A stretch of DNA of 64,000 nucleotides from Corynebacterium sp. UBA2622 (GTDB lineage: Bacteria > Actinomycetota > Actinomycetes > Mycobacteriales > Mycobacteriaceae). The notes under the pieces were generated by a model, which ran no database searches, had not been told where the DNA came from, and saw only the letters and a list, made by a program, of their open reading frames with translations. Within the stretch, counting starts at the first letter, position 1, and each line of letters opens with the position of its first letter. Position numbers and translations under genes: made by a program. This document shows, in pieces, positions 35,492 through 43,322 of this stretch. The stretch is taken from assembly GCF_002339505.1 (NCBI RefSeq), contig NZ_DDJO01000013.1, positions 20,893-84,892 of the forward strand, written 5' to 3'.

Positions 35492-36633
35492 TACTTGGAC
35501 ACGACCTCCTGGACCGTGGAGACCTTCTCGGTGAGGGCGTCGAGGGCGTTGGACAGCGCCTTGCGGTCGGCGTCGGACACCGTGCTGTAGGCGACGAAAC
35601 CGTCGCCCTCGCGGTGGGCATCGAGAAGCTTCTGCACGGCCTCGAAGCGCGTGTTGATCTCGGCGAGGAGGTCCTTGTCGCGCTCGTTGAGGGGCTTCTC
35701 CAGGGAGGCGATGGCGGCCTTGGAGCCGTCGAGGTTGGCCTGGAAGTCGTAGAGGTCGGTGCCGGAGAAGATGTCCTCCTCACCCGTGATCTTGCTGGTC
35801 GAGATCTCGTCCAGCAGGCCCTGCGCACCGGAGGCGATCTGCACCGGCTCGACCTTGTAGTCATCGGCGTTGACGCCGTCGACCAGCTCGGTCACGTCCG
35901 CGCGCAGCTGCTTCGCGTCCGCCTTGGTCTCCTCGGTGATCGCGCCGTTGACCCAGAGCTGCTTCTCGATCTTGTGGAAGCCCGTCCACGTGTCACCTTC
36001 CTGCACGTCGGCCTCGCGCAGGTCCAGGCGAGGGTCGAGGTCGTCCGGGAAGGATTCCGCCACGGGCTCGATGCGCTCGTAGGGGGTGCGGGTGAGCGGG
36101 AAGAGGCGCTTCGCCTCGGCGACGTCGCCGTTGTCGATCGCCGCGACGAACTCGTCGGTGGCGGAGTCGAGCGCGGAGACCTGAGAGCGGACGTAGGCCA
36201 AGTAGCCGTCGGCGGACTCACTCAGCGCCGAGTCGCCCTTGGCGGAGTCGAGGGACTCCCCGGTGACCTTGAGGGACTGCGAGATCCCGTCGCCGACCAT
36301 CCCAGGCTTGCAGGTGAGCTTGTAGTCGCCGGGGTCGTTGATCTGGGCCACGAGCTTGCGCGTCGCGCCCGGGCCGATGTTCTCCACCTCACCCACCACG
36401 CGGCCGCCTGCCGTGTAGACGTAGAACTCGGTGGTCTTCTGGCCGTGGTTGGTGATTTCGAAGTTCACCGTTCCCGTCTTCGCCTCGGTGCCGCTGACCT
36501 CGCAGGAGGAGTCGTCGGTGGACACCGTGAAGCCCGCGGCCTCGGCGGTGTCGGCCTTGTCGGCGCAGGCGGTCAGGGTGGAGGCGGCGGCCAGCCCGGT
36601 GCAGGCGAGGGCGGCGAGGCGCATGGGGGTCAT
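35491..36633 (-). CDS. efeO: Iron uptake lipoprotein EfeO
   Basis: A 380-residue lipoprotein with lipobox LTAC (Cys about 23), an N-terminal cupredoxin-like domain (about 30-125) and a C-terminal M75 peptidase-like domain with the HxxE motif (GFHKIEKQLW). It binds iron and passes it to EfeU. ATG 36633 has AAAGGA upstream. It sits between efeU (29-base gap) and efeB (one-base overlap). Confidence 0.92.
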   Translation of the reverse strand: MTPMRLAALACTGLAAASTLTACADKADTAEAAGFTVSTDDSSCEVSGTEAKTGTVNFEITNHGQKTTEFYVYTAGGRVVGEVENIGPGATRKLVAQINDPGDYKLTCKPGMVGDGISQSLKVTGESLDSAKGDSALSESADGYLAYVRSQVSALDSATDEFVAAIDNGDVAEAKRLFPLTRTPYERIEPVAESFPDDLDPRLDLREADVQEGDTWTGFHKIEKQLWVNGAITEETKADAKQLRADVTELVDGVNADDYKVEPVQIASGAQGLLDEISTSKITGEEDIFSGTDLYDFQANLDGSKAAIASLEKPLNERDKDLLAEINTRFEAVQKLLDAHREGDGFVAYSTVSDADRKALSNALDALTEKVSTVQEVVSK

Positions 36634-36662
36634 GAAATGGGTCCTTTGGGTTCGGGGCCGCG

Positions 36663-37517
36663 CTAAACGACGGCCGGTTCAGCGTTAACGGGTGCCGCGT
36701 CGCGCCGGGGCGTCTTCTGCTCCGGCAGCGGGCGGAGGAACAGCCACATGGCGACGACCAGGTAGACGGCCCAGCCGATCATCGAGGCGACCGTCGGTGC
36801 GGGGACGAGGTTGAAGATGCCCTCGATGAACGTGGCCACCGCGGTGCCCGGGACAAGGATGTTTGAGATGTCGAAGGCCAGGTTATGCAGGCCGGGCAGC
36901 ACACCCGCCTCCTGCAGGTCAGTGATGCCGTAGCGCAGGATGCCCGCCGCGACGATGACCAGCAGAATGCCGGTGACGCGGAAGAACAGGCCCAGGTTGA
37001 TGCGCACGGCACCGAAGTACATGGCCGTGGCCACCGCGACGGAAATGAGGATGCCCAGGGTCAGGCCGAGGGCGGGGGCGGCGGTGCCGCCGTAGGCGAA
37101 TGTGTCGAAGACGAGCAGCGCCGTCTCGATGCCCTCGCGGACCACGGCCATGAACGCCACCACGAACACCGCCAGAGGCCCGACCGCCACCGCGTCGGTC
37201 ATCTTGCCCTTGAGCTCCGCGGACATGTTGTTCGAGGCGCCGCGCATCCAGAGCAGGATGTAGCTCACCAGGCCGACGGCGATGAGGGATCCGATGCCGC
37301 CGATGAGCTCCTGGCCCTGCGTGGTGAGCATCTTCGTGCCGAAGTGGATGATGCAGAACGTCGCCACGGTCACCGCGAGCGCACCGGCGACCCCGGCCCA
37401 CACCCACGTGAGCTGGTCGCGGCGGTTGGACTTCACCAGGAAGGCGACGAGGATCATCACGACCATCGAGGCCTCGAGGCCCTCGCGCAGGCCGATCAGT
37501 AAGTTCGCGAACAACAT
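36663..37517 (-). CDS. efeU: Iron permease EfeU (FTR1 family)
   Basis: A 284-residue polytopic membrane permease with seven predicted helices. The two REGxE motifs are visible (LREGLEASMVV at about 9-19 and VVREGIETALLVF at about 118-130), the iron-transport residues of the FTR1 family. It imports ferrous or ferric iron as the first gene of efeUOB. A DtxR-like box lies 54-72 bases upstream of its start, which would repress the operon when iron is plentiful. Confidence 0.93.
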   Translation of the reverse strand: MLFANLLIGLREGLEASMVVMILVAFLVKSNRRDQLTWVWAGVAGALAVTVATFCIIHFGTKMLTTQGQELIGGIGSLIAVGLVSYILLWMRGASNNMSAELKGKMTDAVAVGPLAVFVVAFMAVVREGIETALLVFDTFAYGGTAAPALGLTLGILISVAVATAMYFGAVRINLGLFFRVTGILLVIVAAGILRYGITDLQEAGVLPGLHNLAFDISNILVPGTAVATFIEGIFNLVPAPTVASMIGWAVYLVVAMWLFLRPLPEQKTPRRDAAPVNAEPAVV

Positions 37518-37553
37518 GGGGTGGGCAAACCTGGCTTTCTGTGTCGGACGGGA

Positions 37554-37571
37554 ATCAACCGTTCGGTTGAT
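37554..37571. promoter_or_regulatory. Perfect palindrome between DtxR box and efeU start
   Basis: Perfect eight-base arms ATCAACCG and CGGTTGAT around TT. It overlaps the DtxR box by one base and lies 37 bases before the efeU start. The form resembles an operator for a TetR-family regulator, or the base of a 5' UTR hairpin. The cognate factor is unknown. Confidence 0.45.
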
Positions 37572-37589
37572 GAGGCAAGCCTAACCTAT
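37571..37589 (-). promoter_or_regulatory. DtxR-type iron box upstream of efeU
   Basis: The 19-mer on the minus strand (ATAGGTTAGGCTTGCCTCA) matches the DtxR consensus TTAGGTTAGGCTAACCTAA in 15 of 19 positions, with the left half-site nearly perfect. It is positioned to repress efeUOB under iron-replete conditions. The assignment is by consensus. Confidence 0.75.
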
Positions 37590-37655
37590 CATCGTCGGCG
37601 CGGGAAATGGGGGTCCCGTTGGCCTGGGGTTTGGGCTCACCGCGTTCCGCAGGGC

Positions 37656-37750
37656 GCAAACCGGTAAAACCAAACCGGTAAAAGCCCAGGTGACCAAAAC
37701 CGCTCAAAAAGCCCACCTGCGGTTTTACCGGTTTAGTTTTACCGGTTTGC
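37656..37750. repeat. Long inverted repeat with four copies of a 12-mer
   Basis: The 28-base arms (37656-37683 and 37723-37750) are inverted with 27 of 28 positions matching. Each arm holds two copies of AAACCGGTAAAA spaced 14 bases apart (starts at 37658 and 37672, and reversed at 37723 and 37737). The 39-base centre adds pairs CAGGTG/CACCTG (37687-37692 and 37714-37719) or, alternatively, AAAACCGC/GCGGTTTT (37696-37703 and 37719-37726). Confidence 0.9.
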
Positions 37751-37837
37751 ACCGCCCACGTGCCCGGCCCCTGCAACAAACCGCCCCGCGCCAATCCGCG
37801 GGGCACCCCGCGCGACCCGCTAGACTCATTAACCACC

Positions 37838-38416
37838 ATGACCTCACGCGCCACAGAACCCCAGCCACGCCGGCCGCGTCGCAAAGCGACGCAGGTGCCC
37901 GTGGCCTCCCGCGACCGTGCGCGCGCCGAGGCGACAAAGCGCCCGCGGACACTCCCCTTCCAGGGAGACATCACGGGCCTGGCCATCGTCATCGCGGTGC
38001 TCCTCGCCGTTCTGCTGGCGGTGGCTGTGCCGGCGCGCAACTACTACGAGGGGCGCAGCGAGATCGCCCGCCTCAGTGCGTCGATCAGCCAGCTGGAGGC
38101 GCGCAAGGCGGACCTCGAGGGTGACATCGCGAAGTACAAGGACCAGGATTACGCCAAGCAGGAGGCGCGCCGCCGGCTCGGCATGATGGAGCCGGGGGAG
38201 ACCGCGTGGCGCATCATCGACCCCCGCATGACGCACGACGACACCATCACCACCGACCAGATCCCGGACACGCGCCCCTGGCCGCAGGTGATGCTCGACA
38301 GCCTCCGCCAGCTGCCCGAGGAGCAGCCGCTTGACGACTCCCCCGCGGACCAGGCCCCACAACCGGAGCAGCAGCCGGCCCAGCAGCCGGAAGCCCCCGA
38401 GCCCCCGGCGAACTAG
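37838..38416 (+). CDS. ftsB: FtsB/DivIC-like septum formation protein
   Basis: A 192-residue bitopic membrane protein: basic Pro-rich N-terminal cytoplasmic region, one membrane helix (about 48-66), then a coiled coil (about 70-105, EIARLSASISQLEARKADL) and a Pro/Gln-rich tail. The AKQEARRRLGMMEPGE segment is typical of FtsB/DivIC, which joins FtsL and FtsQ in the divisome. TAGACT (37821-37826) lies eleven bases before the ATG. It would normally follow eno directly (Rv1023-Rv1024 order). Confidence 0.88.
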   Translation: MTSRATEPQPRRPRRKATQVPVASRDRARAEATKRPRTLPFQGDITGLAIVIAVLLAVLLAVAVPARNYYEGRSEIARLSASISQLEARKADLEGDIAKYKDQDYAKQEARRRLGMMEPGETAWRIIDPRMTHDDTITTDQIPDTRPWPQVMLDSLRQLPEEQPLDDSPADQAPQPEQQPAQQPEAPEPPAN

Positions 38417-39805
38417 TTAGTGGCGGTGCCACTCCCCGAAAGCGGTGCCGCCGAGCACGGCGTCTGAGCCGGCCAGCTTCTTCACCAGCGCGAGGCGCTC
38501 GTCGTCGCCCTGCGGCACGGCCCGGACGACATCATCTTCCGGCAAAGAGGACGCCACGGCGAACGGGGCCTGCGTGTTGCCTTCCAGCGCCGCGGGACCG
38601 GAGGTGGACGGGCGGATGTCGAAGTCGAAGATCTCCGTGGGCAGGTAGAGGGTGGCGCACGCGTTTGGGTAGTCCACCACCGCCGAGTAGTGCGCCTCGA
38701 TGGGGGCGGCGCCCAGGAGCAGGAACGCCTGCTCGCGGGTGTAGCCGAAGGCGGTGAGGTAGTCGATGCAGTGCAGCACCGCGTTCTGGTAGGCCAGCGT
38801 TGCATCGAGGTGGTGCTGCTCGCCCTCCTGGGTGACGGAGATGCCGGAGAAGGCCAGCCAGTCGTCGTAAGGCGGTGCCTGCTTGCCCGGTACGAAGATG
38901 GGCGCGCCGCTGGACCTGTAGGTGTTCATACCGTCGGGGATGATGTCCACCGCGAACTCGACGTAGCCGCCCATCTCGATGGCGCCGCACAGGGTGATCT
39001 CGCCGTCGCCCTGCGAGAAGTGCAGGTCGCCGAAGCTGAAGTTCGCGCCCTCGACGAAGACGGGGAAGAAGATGCGGCTGCCGGCGCCGAGGTCCTTGAT
39101 GTCCATGTTGCCGCCGTTTTCGCGCGGCGGGACGGTAACGGCCGCCTCGTGGGAGATGCGTGCGATGTCCCCGCGCGGCACCGCGCCCAGCGTCGCCGCC
39201 TTGGGCTGCGGGGGCACGGCGAGCGGCGGGGCGCGGAAGGGGTCCTTTGCCATGAGCTCGGCCTCGCGCTTGTTCCAGCGGGCGAGCATCTCCGGGCTCG
39301 GGGCCGTGCCCATCACGCCCGGGTGGCAGGTGCCATTGAGCGAGACACCGGGGATGTGGCGGGAGGGGGCCACGTTGTCCTTGAAGTCCCAGATGGCCTT
39401 GTACGCGTCGGGGAAGTACTCGTGGAGGAAGCCACCGCCGTGTTTGGCGGCGAAGATGCCGGTGTAGCCCCAGCCCTCGCCGGCGAGCTCGCCGGGCTGG
39501 TCGGCCTCGCTGAGCGGGCCGATGTCGATCAGGTCCACAACCAGCAGGTCGCCGGGCTTGGCGCCCTCGATACGGAAGGGGCCGGAGAGCTGGTGCGGCT
39601 TCTCGAAGGGGACGTGGAGGATGTCCTCGGCGGAGTCGTCATTCTTGACGAAGCCGTCGAACCACTCCCGGCAGTCCGCGCGCACGGTTTGCCCGGGCTT
39701 GATGGTCGCGACGGGCGGGATCTCCGCGTGCCAGCGGTTGTGGCCCACCACGTCCTGTTCGTCGAAGGGTTTGGAGGAATCGAGTGTGAAGATGTGATCT
39801 GCCAT
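38417..39805 (-). CDS. Acetamidase/formamidase family protein
   Basis: A 462-residue cytosolic amidase of the FmdA/AmdA family, which hydrolyses formamide or short amides to ammonia and the acid. The conserved segments are visible: N-terminal VVGHNRWH, GDLLVVDL, GVSLNGTCHPGVMG, GNMDIKDLGAGSRIFFPVFVEGANFSFGDLHFSQGDGE, and C-terminal YLTAFGYTREQAFLLLG. The start is ATG 39805, chosen since the family begins near it; its stop follows the ftsB stop directly on the opposite strand. Substrate is not predictable. It sits in an insertion between ftsB and the DUF501 gene. Confidence 0.85.
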   Translation of the reverse strand: MADHIFTLDSSKPFDEQDVVGHNRWHAEIPPVATIKPGQTVRADCREWFDGFVKNDDSAEDILHVPFEKPHQLSGPFRIEGAKPGDLLVVDLIDIGPLSEADQPGELAGEGWGYTGIFAAKHGGGFLHEYFPDAYKAIWDFKDNVAPSRHIPGVSLNGTCHPGVMGTAPSPEMLARWNKREAELMAKDPFRAPPLAVPPQPKAATLGAVPRGDIARISHEAAVTVPPRENGGNMDIKDLGAGSRIFFPVFVEGANFSFGDLHFSQGDGEITLCGAIEMGGYVEFAVDIIPDGMNTYRSSGAPIFVPGKQAPPYDDWLAFSGISVTQEGEQHHLDATLAYQNAVLHCIDYLTAFGYTREQAFLLLGAAPIEAHYSAVVDYPNACATLYLPTEIFDFDIRPSTSGPAALEGNTQAPFAVASSLPEDDVVRAVPQGDDERLALVKKLAGSDAVLGGTAFGEWHRH

Positions 39806-39881
39806 ACACACGACTGTACGCAGCGGCGGGCGGGCGCGGCGGCGTTCGCTCACGCTTGACGACGTCCCGCAACCCCCTGAG

Positions 39882-40457
39882 TCATCGTGCGCGCCATTGT
39901 TGGGCCCGCGCCGCCGCCGAGAACTTCGACATCCCGCACCATTCTAATCTGTCGAGGAGACCAGGCATCTCCATCGGTGGGTCCGTCAATGCCTCCAATT
40001 GCGATTGAAGGGCCACCAAGACGAGACCAGGGTCTAGGTCTAACTGGTTCACCACAAAATCATCGGGTGTCTGGACGGAAATGTTGAACTTCTCCACTGT
40101 GGAAGACGGGAAATCTCTCACGTTGTTTGTGACGATCACGTCTGCTCGACCTTGGATCGCGGCGGCCAATACGTGGCGGTCGTTGACATCGGGTAGGTCA
40201 ACTGCATATTCTAAAGCTTCTCAGCCGCTCACACACGCGTCTATGAACACATCGTTCATCAGACTCACGCGGTTCCGAGCTTTCCGACTTTCCCTCATGT
40301 CTGGATGGATCTTTTCCAGTGCCAAGACCGTCTCTTCCAAGATCCGAGTACTCCACAGCGGTCGGTATATACCCACCTCCGCCAAGCGCAGCAATGTATC
40401 GGCCTGCGCAATGGGCACAAGAGAGCATGCATCGAGAAGGGCGCTAAACCTCGCCAC
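39882..40457 (-). pseudogene. PIN-domain toxin gene interrupted by an in-frame TGA
   Basis: Read from GTG 40457 the frame is a PIN-domain protein of 191 residues (LLDACSLVP at the N-terminus; DVNDRHVLAAAIQGRADVIVTNNVRDF at the centre, with the acidic metal ligands) broken once by TGA at 40221-40223. The frame is kept on both sides, so this is a point nonsense change and not a frameshift. Family members have an aromatic residue there, so TGG to TGA is a likely cause. Its start overlaps the antitoxin stop by 14 bases, a normal TA operon layout. The first 78 codons alone lack most catalytic residues. A sequencing error cannot be excluded. Confidence 0.75.
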
Positions 40458-40974
40458 TGTCGCTCCCGCTGAGCTGCATCCTGGCCTCACGCAGAGCGGC
40501 TGCATACTCGGTGGCGCTGCGGTCATATAACCCGTCTTCCATGGCCTCCGCCGTCAACGTATCGAGGGTCTGACTCCGCTTCTGACGCATGTTTTCCTGA
40601 TAGGTGACAACATCTTGGAGGCGAAGCCTCCGGTGCCGGCCACCCGGGGTCTTTTCGTGCCGGATCACCTCTGCTTCCAGGAGCTTGACCAATGTGGGGC
40701 GACTGATGCCCAGAAAGTTCGCCGCCTCCTGGGTAGTGAGCATCTGATCCACCGGAGCCAGGGTAATCGCCTTTCCCACTTGCATGGCTTCTACAACCCG
40801 CCGGAGGACCACGAAAGTTTCCATGGGCAACGGGACGGTTTGCCCGTCTGGGCCAAGGAGCGCCGCCGGCTCTCTGAGGCGATCGAGGAAACGGCTCAGA
40901 TCGAGCATTTCCTCTAGATCGGCAGGGGGAAGCACCGTATTCCGGTCGTGCGTTGTTGTCTTGGAAGTATTCAT
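40444..40974 (-). CDS. Antitoxin-like DNA-binding protein (excisionase-type HTH)
   Basis: A 176-residue protein with a helix-turn-helix of the excisionase/MerR-like type in the centre (MLTTQEAANFLGISRPTLVKLLE, HEKTPGGRHRRLRLQDVVTY), and a helical C-terminal tail that would bind the toxin. TACCAT ends seven bases before ATG 40974, so the start is chosen there; ATG 40983 is in frame upstream. It is upstream of and overlaps the PIN gene. It should neutralise the toxin and autoregulate the operon. The two genes are less G+C-rich than their neighbours, suggesting acquisition. Confidence 0.8.
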   Translation of the reverse strand: MNTSKTTTHDRNTVLPPADLEEMLDLSRFLDRLREPAALLGPDGQTVPLPMETFVVLRRVVEAMQVGKAITLAPVDQMLTTQEAANFLGISRPTLVKLLEAEVIRHEKTPGGRHRRLRLQDVVTYQENMRQKRSQTLDTLTAEAMEDGLYDRSATEYAAALREARMQLSGSDSGEV

Positions 40975-41051
40975 GGCTTTCATGGTAGCGGCTAGAAATC
41001 GAAAAATTCGAAAAATCTGTACCACTTCAACCCCCAGGTAACATCACCCCC

Positions 41052-41618
41052 ATGACCGTCAGCCAGGAAGACCTCGACACCGTCACCCAACAGCTCGGCC
41101 GCACCCCCCGCGGTGTGCTCGCCATCGCCTACCGCACCCCGGACGGCCAGCCGGCCGTGGTCACCACCGCGCCCAAGCTTGACGACGGCACCCCGTTCCC
41201 CACGCTCTACTACCTCACCGACCCCCGCCTGACCGCGGAGGCGAGCCGCCTCGAGGTGGCGCAGGTGATGAAGTGGATGGAGTCCCGCCTGGCCACGGAC
41301 ACAGACCTCGCCGCAGACTACCGCGCCGCCCACGAGCACTACCTGGCCACGCGCAACGCCATCGAGGACCTGGGCACAGACTTCTCCGGGGGTGGCATGC
41401 CGGAGCGCGTGAAGTGCCTCCACATGCTCATCGCCTATGCGCTCGCCGAGGGCCCGGGGCACTTCCGCCTGGGCACCGAGGCCGTCGCGCTGGCCGCCGA
41501 CCACGGAGACCTGCGCGGCACCGCCATCCCGGAGGACTGGCCCACGGCGGCGGAGCTCGGCATCGTCGACTCCGTCAACGCCGCCACCCGCGAGATGGTG
41601 GGGGAGGAGCTGCTGTGA
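41052..41618 (+). CDS. DUF501 family protein
   Basis: A 188-residue cytosolic protein of the actinobacterial DUF501 family (Rv1025). The conserved GGMPERVKCLHMLIAYALAEGPG block is at about residues 114-136, preceded by TLYYLTDPRL with APKLDDGTPFP. Function unknown; it is always linked to ppx and ftsB. TAACAT ends seven bases before the ATG. It overlaps the ppx start (GTGA). Confidence 0.88.
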   Translation: MTVSQEDLDTVTQQLGRTPRGVLAIAYRTPDGQPAVVTTAPKLDDGTPFPTLYYLTDPRLTAEASRLEVAQVMKWMESRLATDTDLAADYRAAHEHYLATRNAIEDLGTDFSGGGMPERVKCLHMLIAYALAEGPGHFRLGTEAVALAADHGDLRGTAIPEDWPTAAELGIVDSVNAATREMVGEELL

Positions 41619-42565
41619 GCGCGGACGTGACGCGTGTCGCCGCCGTCGACTGCGGCACCAACTCCATCCGCCTGCTCATTGCCCAGCCGAACCCGGACGG
41701 AACGCTCACCGAGATCTCGCGGCGCAACACCATCGTCCGGCTCGGCCAGGGCGTGGACGAGACGGGCCGATTCAACCCCGACGCCATCGAGCGCACCCGG
41801 GCGGCGCTGGAGGACTACACGGCGGAGATGAAGCGCGAGGGGGTCACCCGCGTGCGGATGGTGGCCACCTCCGCCACCCGCGACGCCGCCAACAGGGACG
41901 AGTTTTTTGCCATGACCGCCGACCTCCTCGGCCGCATCCAGGCCGGTGCGCGCGCGGAGGTCATCATCGGGGAGGAGGAGGCCGCGCTCTCCTTCACCGG
42001 GGCAACCCTCGACATCGACCCGGCCCGCGGCCCGTTCTGCGTCATCGACCTCGGCGGCGGCTCCACCGAGTTCGTGGTCGGCGACTGCGCGGGAATCAGC
42101 GACTCCACCTCCACCCGGATGGGCTGCGTGCGCCTGACCGAACGTTTCATGCGCTCCGACCCGCCCACGGAAGCGGAGACGGAGGAGACCCGCCAGTACG
42201 TCCGCGGCATCCTCCGCGGTGTCGCCCCCATGCTCGATGGCGTAGGCACCTTTGTCGGCTGTGCGGGTACTTTCACCACGCTGTCCGCCCTCACCCAGGG
42301 CCTGGGGGCCTACGACCCCGCCCGGATCCACATGTCCGAGCTGCTTTTCGACGACCTCCTGACCACCACCACAACACTGCGTGCCCAGACGGCTGCCGAG
42401 CGCCGGGAGAACCCCGTGATGCACCCGGGTCGCGCCGACGTCATCGCCGCCGGTGCGGTGGTGGTGGAGGAGATCCTCGCCGTAGCGGGGGAGCGGGCTG
42501 GTCAGCGGGCGATAGTAATCAGCGAGAAGGACATCCTCGACGGGATTGTGGCGGGGCTGGTCTAG
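41615..42565 (+). CDS. ppx2: Exopolyphosphatase / pppGpp phosphohydrolase
   Basis: A 316-residue Ppx/GppA-family ASKHA phosphatase that degrades polyphosphate from the end. Motifs: AAVDCGTNSIRLLI (phosphate loop 1), ATSATRDAAN, and VIDLGGGSTEF (loop 2), with VGCAGTFTTLSAL near the adenosine-like motif. The protein is a short single-module form like Ppx2 of C. glutamicum and M. tuberculosis Rv1026. The GTG start overlaps the DUF501 stop by four bases, so the two are coupled. Confidence 0.9.
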   Translation: MSADVTRVAAVDCGTNSIRLLIAQPNPDGTLTEISRRNTIVRLGQGVDETGRFNPDAIERTRAALEDYTAEMKREGVTRVRMVATSATRDAANRDEFFAMTADLLGRIQAGARAEVIIGEEEAALSFTGATLDIDPARGPFCVIDLGGGSTEFVVGDCAGISDSTSTRMGCVRLTERFMRSDPPTEAETEETRQYVRGILRGVAPMLDGVGTFVGCAGTFTTLSALTQGLGAYDPARIHMSELLFDDLLTTTTTLRAQTAAERRENPVMHPGRADVIAAGAVVVEEILAVAGERAGQRAIVISEKDILDGIVAGLV

Positions 42566-42819
42566 TCCGTATCGGGCTCGAGGATCTGGTCCTGGGCCTT
42601 GTGCCCCGAGCGGCCGCGCTTGAGGTCCTTGACCTCCCGCATGCGCGGCTCCGGATCGATGCGGTTGGCGATGGCCTTCCGCCCCGATGTGACCACCTGC
42701 TGGGTGATCGGGGAGTTGGCTACCGCGCGGCTGGCGTCGACGATCTGGTGGTAGCGCTTCCTGCCGGCCTTCGTGCCGAACACGTACCCGGCTGCTGCGC
42801 CGACAACGAACTGAATCAT
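42562..42819 (-). CDS. Small protein with N-terminal glycine-rich hydrophobic segment
   Basis: An 85-residue protein with a glycine/alanine-rich hydrophobic N-terminus (MIQFVVGAAAGYVFGTKAGRKRY), similar to YtxH-type small stress proteins, followed by a basic helical tail. The ATG 42819 follows TACGAT by seven bases on the minus strand; ATG 42828 would add three residues. Its stop overlaps that of ppx by four bases. Function unknown. Confidence 0.65.
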   Translation of the reverse strand: MIQFVVGAAAGYVFGTKAGRKRYHQIVDASRAVANSPITQQVVTSGRKAIANRIDPEPRMREVKDLKRGRSGHKAQDQILEPDTD

Positions 42820-42877
42820 GCGGGCCATCGTACCGAAGGGGTGCGGCAGCGCCAGCAGGAGAGTGGCGTGCACTGTG

Positions 42878-42951
42878 TGGGGCCAGCGGGGCTCGAACCC
42901 GCGACCAGCGGATTATGAGTCCGCGGCTCTAACCGACTGAGCTATAGCCCC
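42878..42951 (-). tRNA. tRNA with CAT anticodon (Met, or Ile2)
   Basis: 74 bases on the minus strand form a full cloverleaf: 7-bp acceptor GGGGCTA/TGGCCCC with one G-U, D arm with GCTC...GAGC, anticodon stem GCGGA/TCCGC around CTCATAA, and T arm GCGGG-TTCGAGC-CCCGC. The CCA end is not encoded. CAT reads as methionine; it could be isoleucine-2 if the C is modified to lysidine. It lacks the initiator-type mismatch at the acceptor end. Confidence 0.9.
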
Positions 42952-43050
42952 TTGATCTTTGTACCAGTAGCCTACCGTGTGAACAAAGCGGGCGCGGAAT
43001 TGGCCCCAGTGCAGCCGGATGCCGGGTATTCCCGCAGATCAATGACCGAT

Positions 43051-43079
43051 TTGGACGTCGCGCGGGCGATCGCTATAGT
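43051..43079 (+). promoter_or_regulatory. Strong promoter of tRNA-Asn
   Basis: TTGGAC (43051-43056) and TATAGT (43074-43079) separated by exactly 17 bases give a close match to the housekeeping sigma-factor promoter. The tRNA begins 33 bases after the minus-10. This is the best classical promoter in the window. Confidence 0.8.
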
Positions 43080-43112
43080 TTACCTACGTTGCAAGCGATT
43101 GCTTCACGAAAT

Positions 43113-43185
43113 TCCTCCATAGCTCAGTTGGCAGAGCATTCGACTGTTAATCGAAGGGTCACTGGTTCGAGCCCAGTTGGAGGAG
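43113..43185 (+). tRNA. tRNA-Asn (GTT)
   Basis: 73 bases with acceptor TCCTCCA/TGGAGGA, D arm AGCTC...GAGC, anticodon stem TTCGA/TCGAA around CTGTTAA (GTT) and T arm CTGG-TTCGAGC-CCAG. It is followed by a terminator hairpin and then by an accessory stretch. Confidence 0.95.
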
Positions 43186-43193
43186 CATTTTAG

Positions 43194-43219
43194 CCCGGCG
43201 CCGAGAGGTGCCGGGTTTT
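43194..43219 (+). terminator. Intrinsic terminator of tRNA-Asn
   Basis: Nine-base stem with one G-U (43194-43202 and 43207-43215), GAGA loop, then TTTT. It is placed 8 bases after the mature tRNA end. Confidence 0.85.
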
Positions 43220-43322
43220 CGTTCGCCTTGGTTGCTATCGCGGGCCATAGAGAGCCCGAAAAGCTGCGCGGTAAATATTTGATCGTTGATTCAAGGGATG
43301 ACATAGGAGTCGGTAAACAAGT

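Larger units (their letters stand above)
37518..37837. other. efeU/ftsB divergent intergenic region
   Basis: This 320-base gap holds, from the efeU side, an 18-bp palindrome (37554-37571), a DtxR-like box (37571-37589), a 95-bp inverted repeat (37656-37750) and the ftsB minus-10 candidate TAGACT (37821-37826). The rest is ordinary G+C-rich sequence with no recognisable gene. Confidence 0.7.

Noticed and set aside
40221..40223. TGA as selenocysteine or programmed readthrough in the PIN gene
   Set aside because: No selenocysteine context is expected in PIN toxins and no downstream hairpin is evident; nonsense mutation is simpler.
43113..43185. Duplicate of the tRNA-Asn 3' end as an attachment site downstream
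   Set aside because: I looked for the T-arm/acceptor sequence in the following 4 kb and found no copy.
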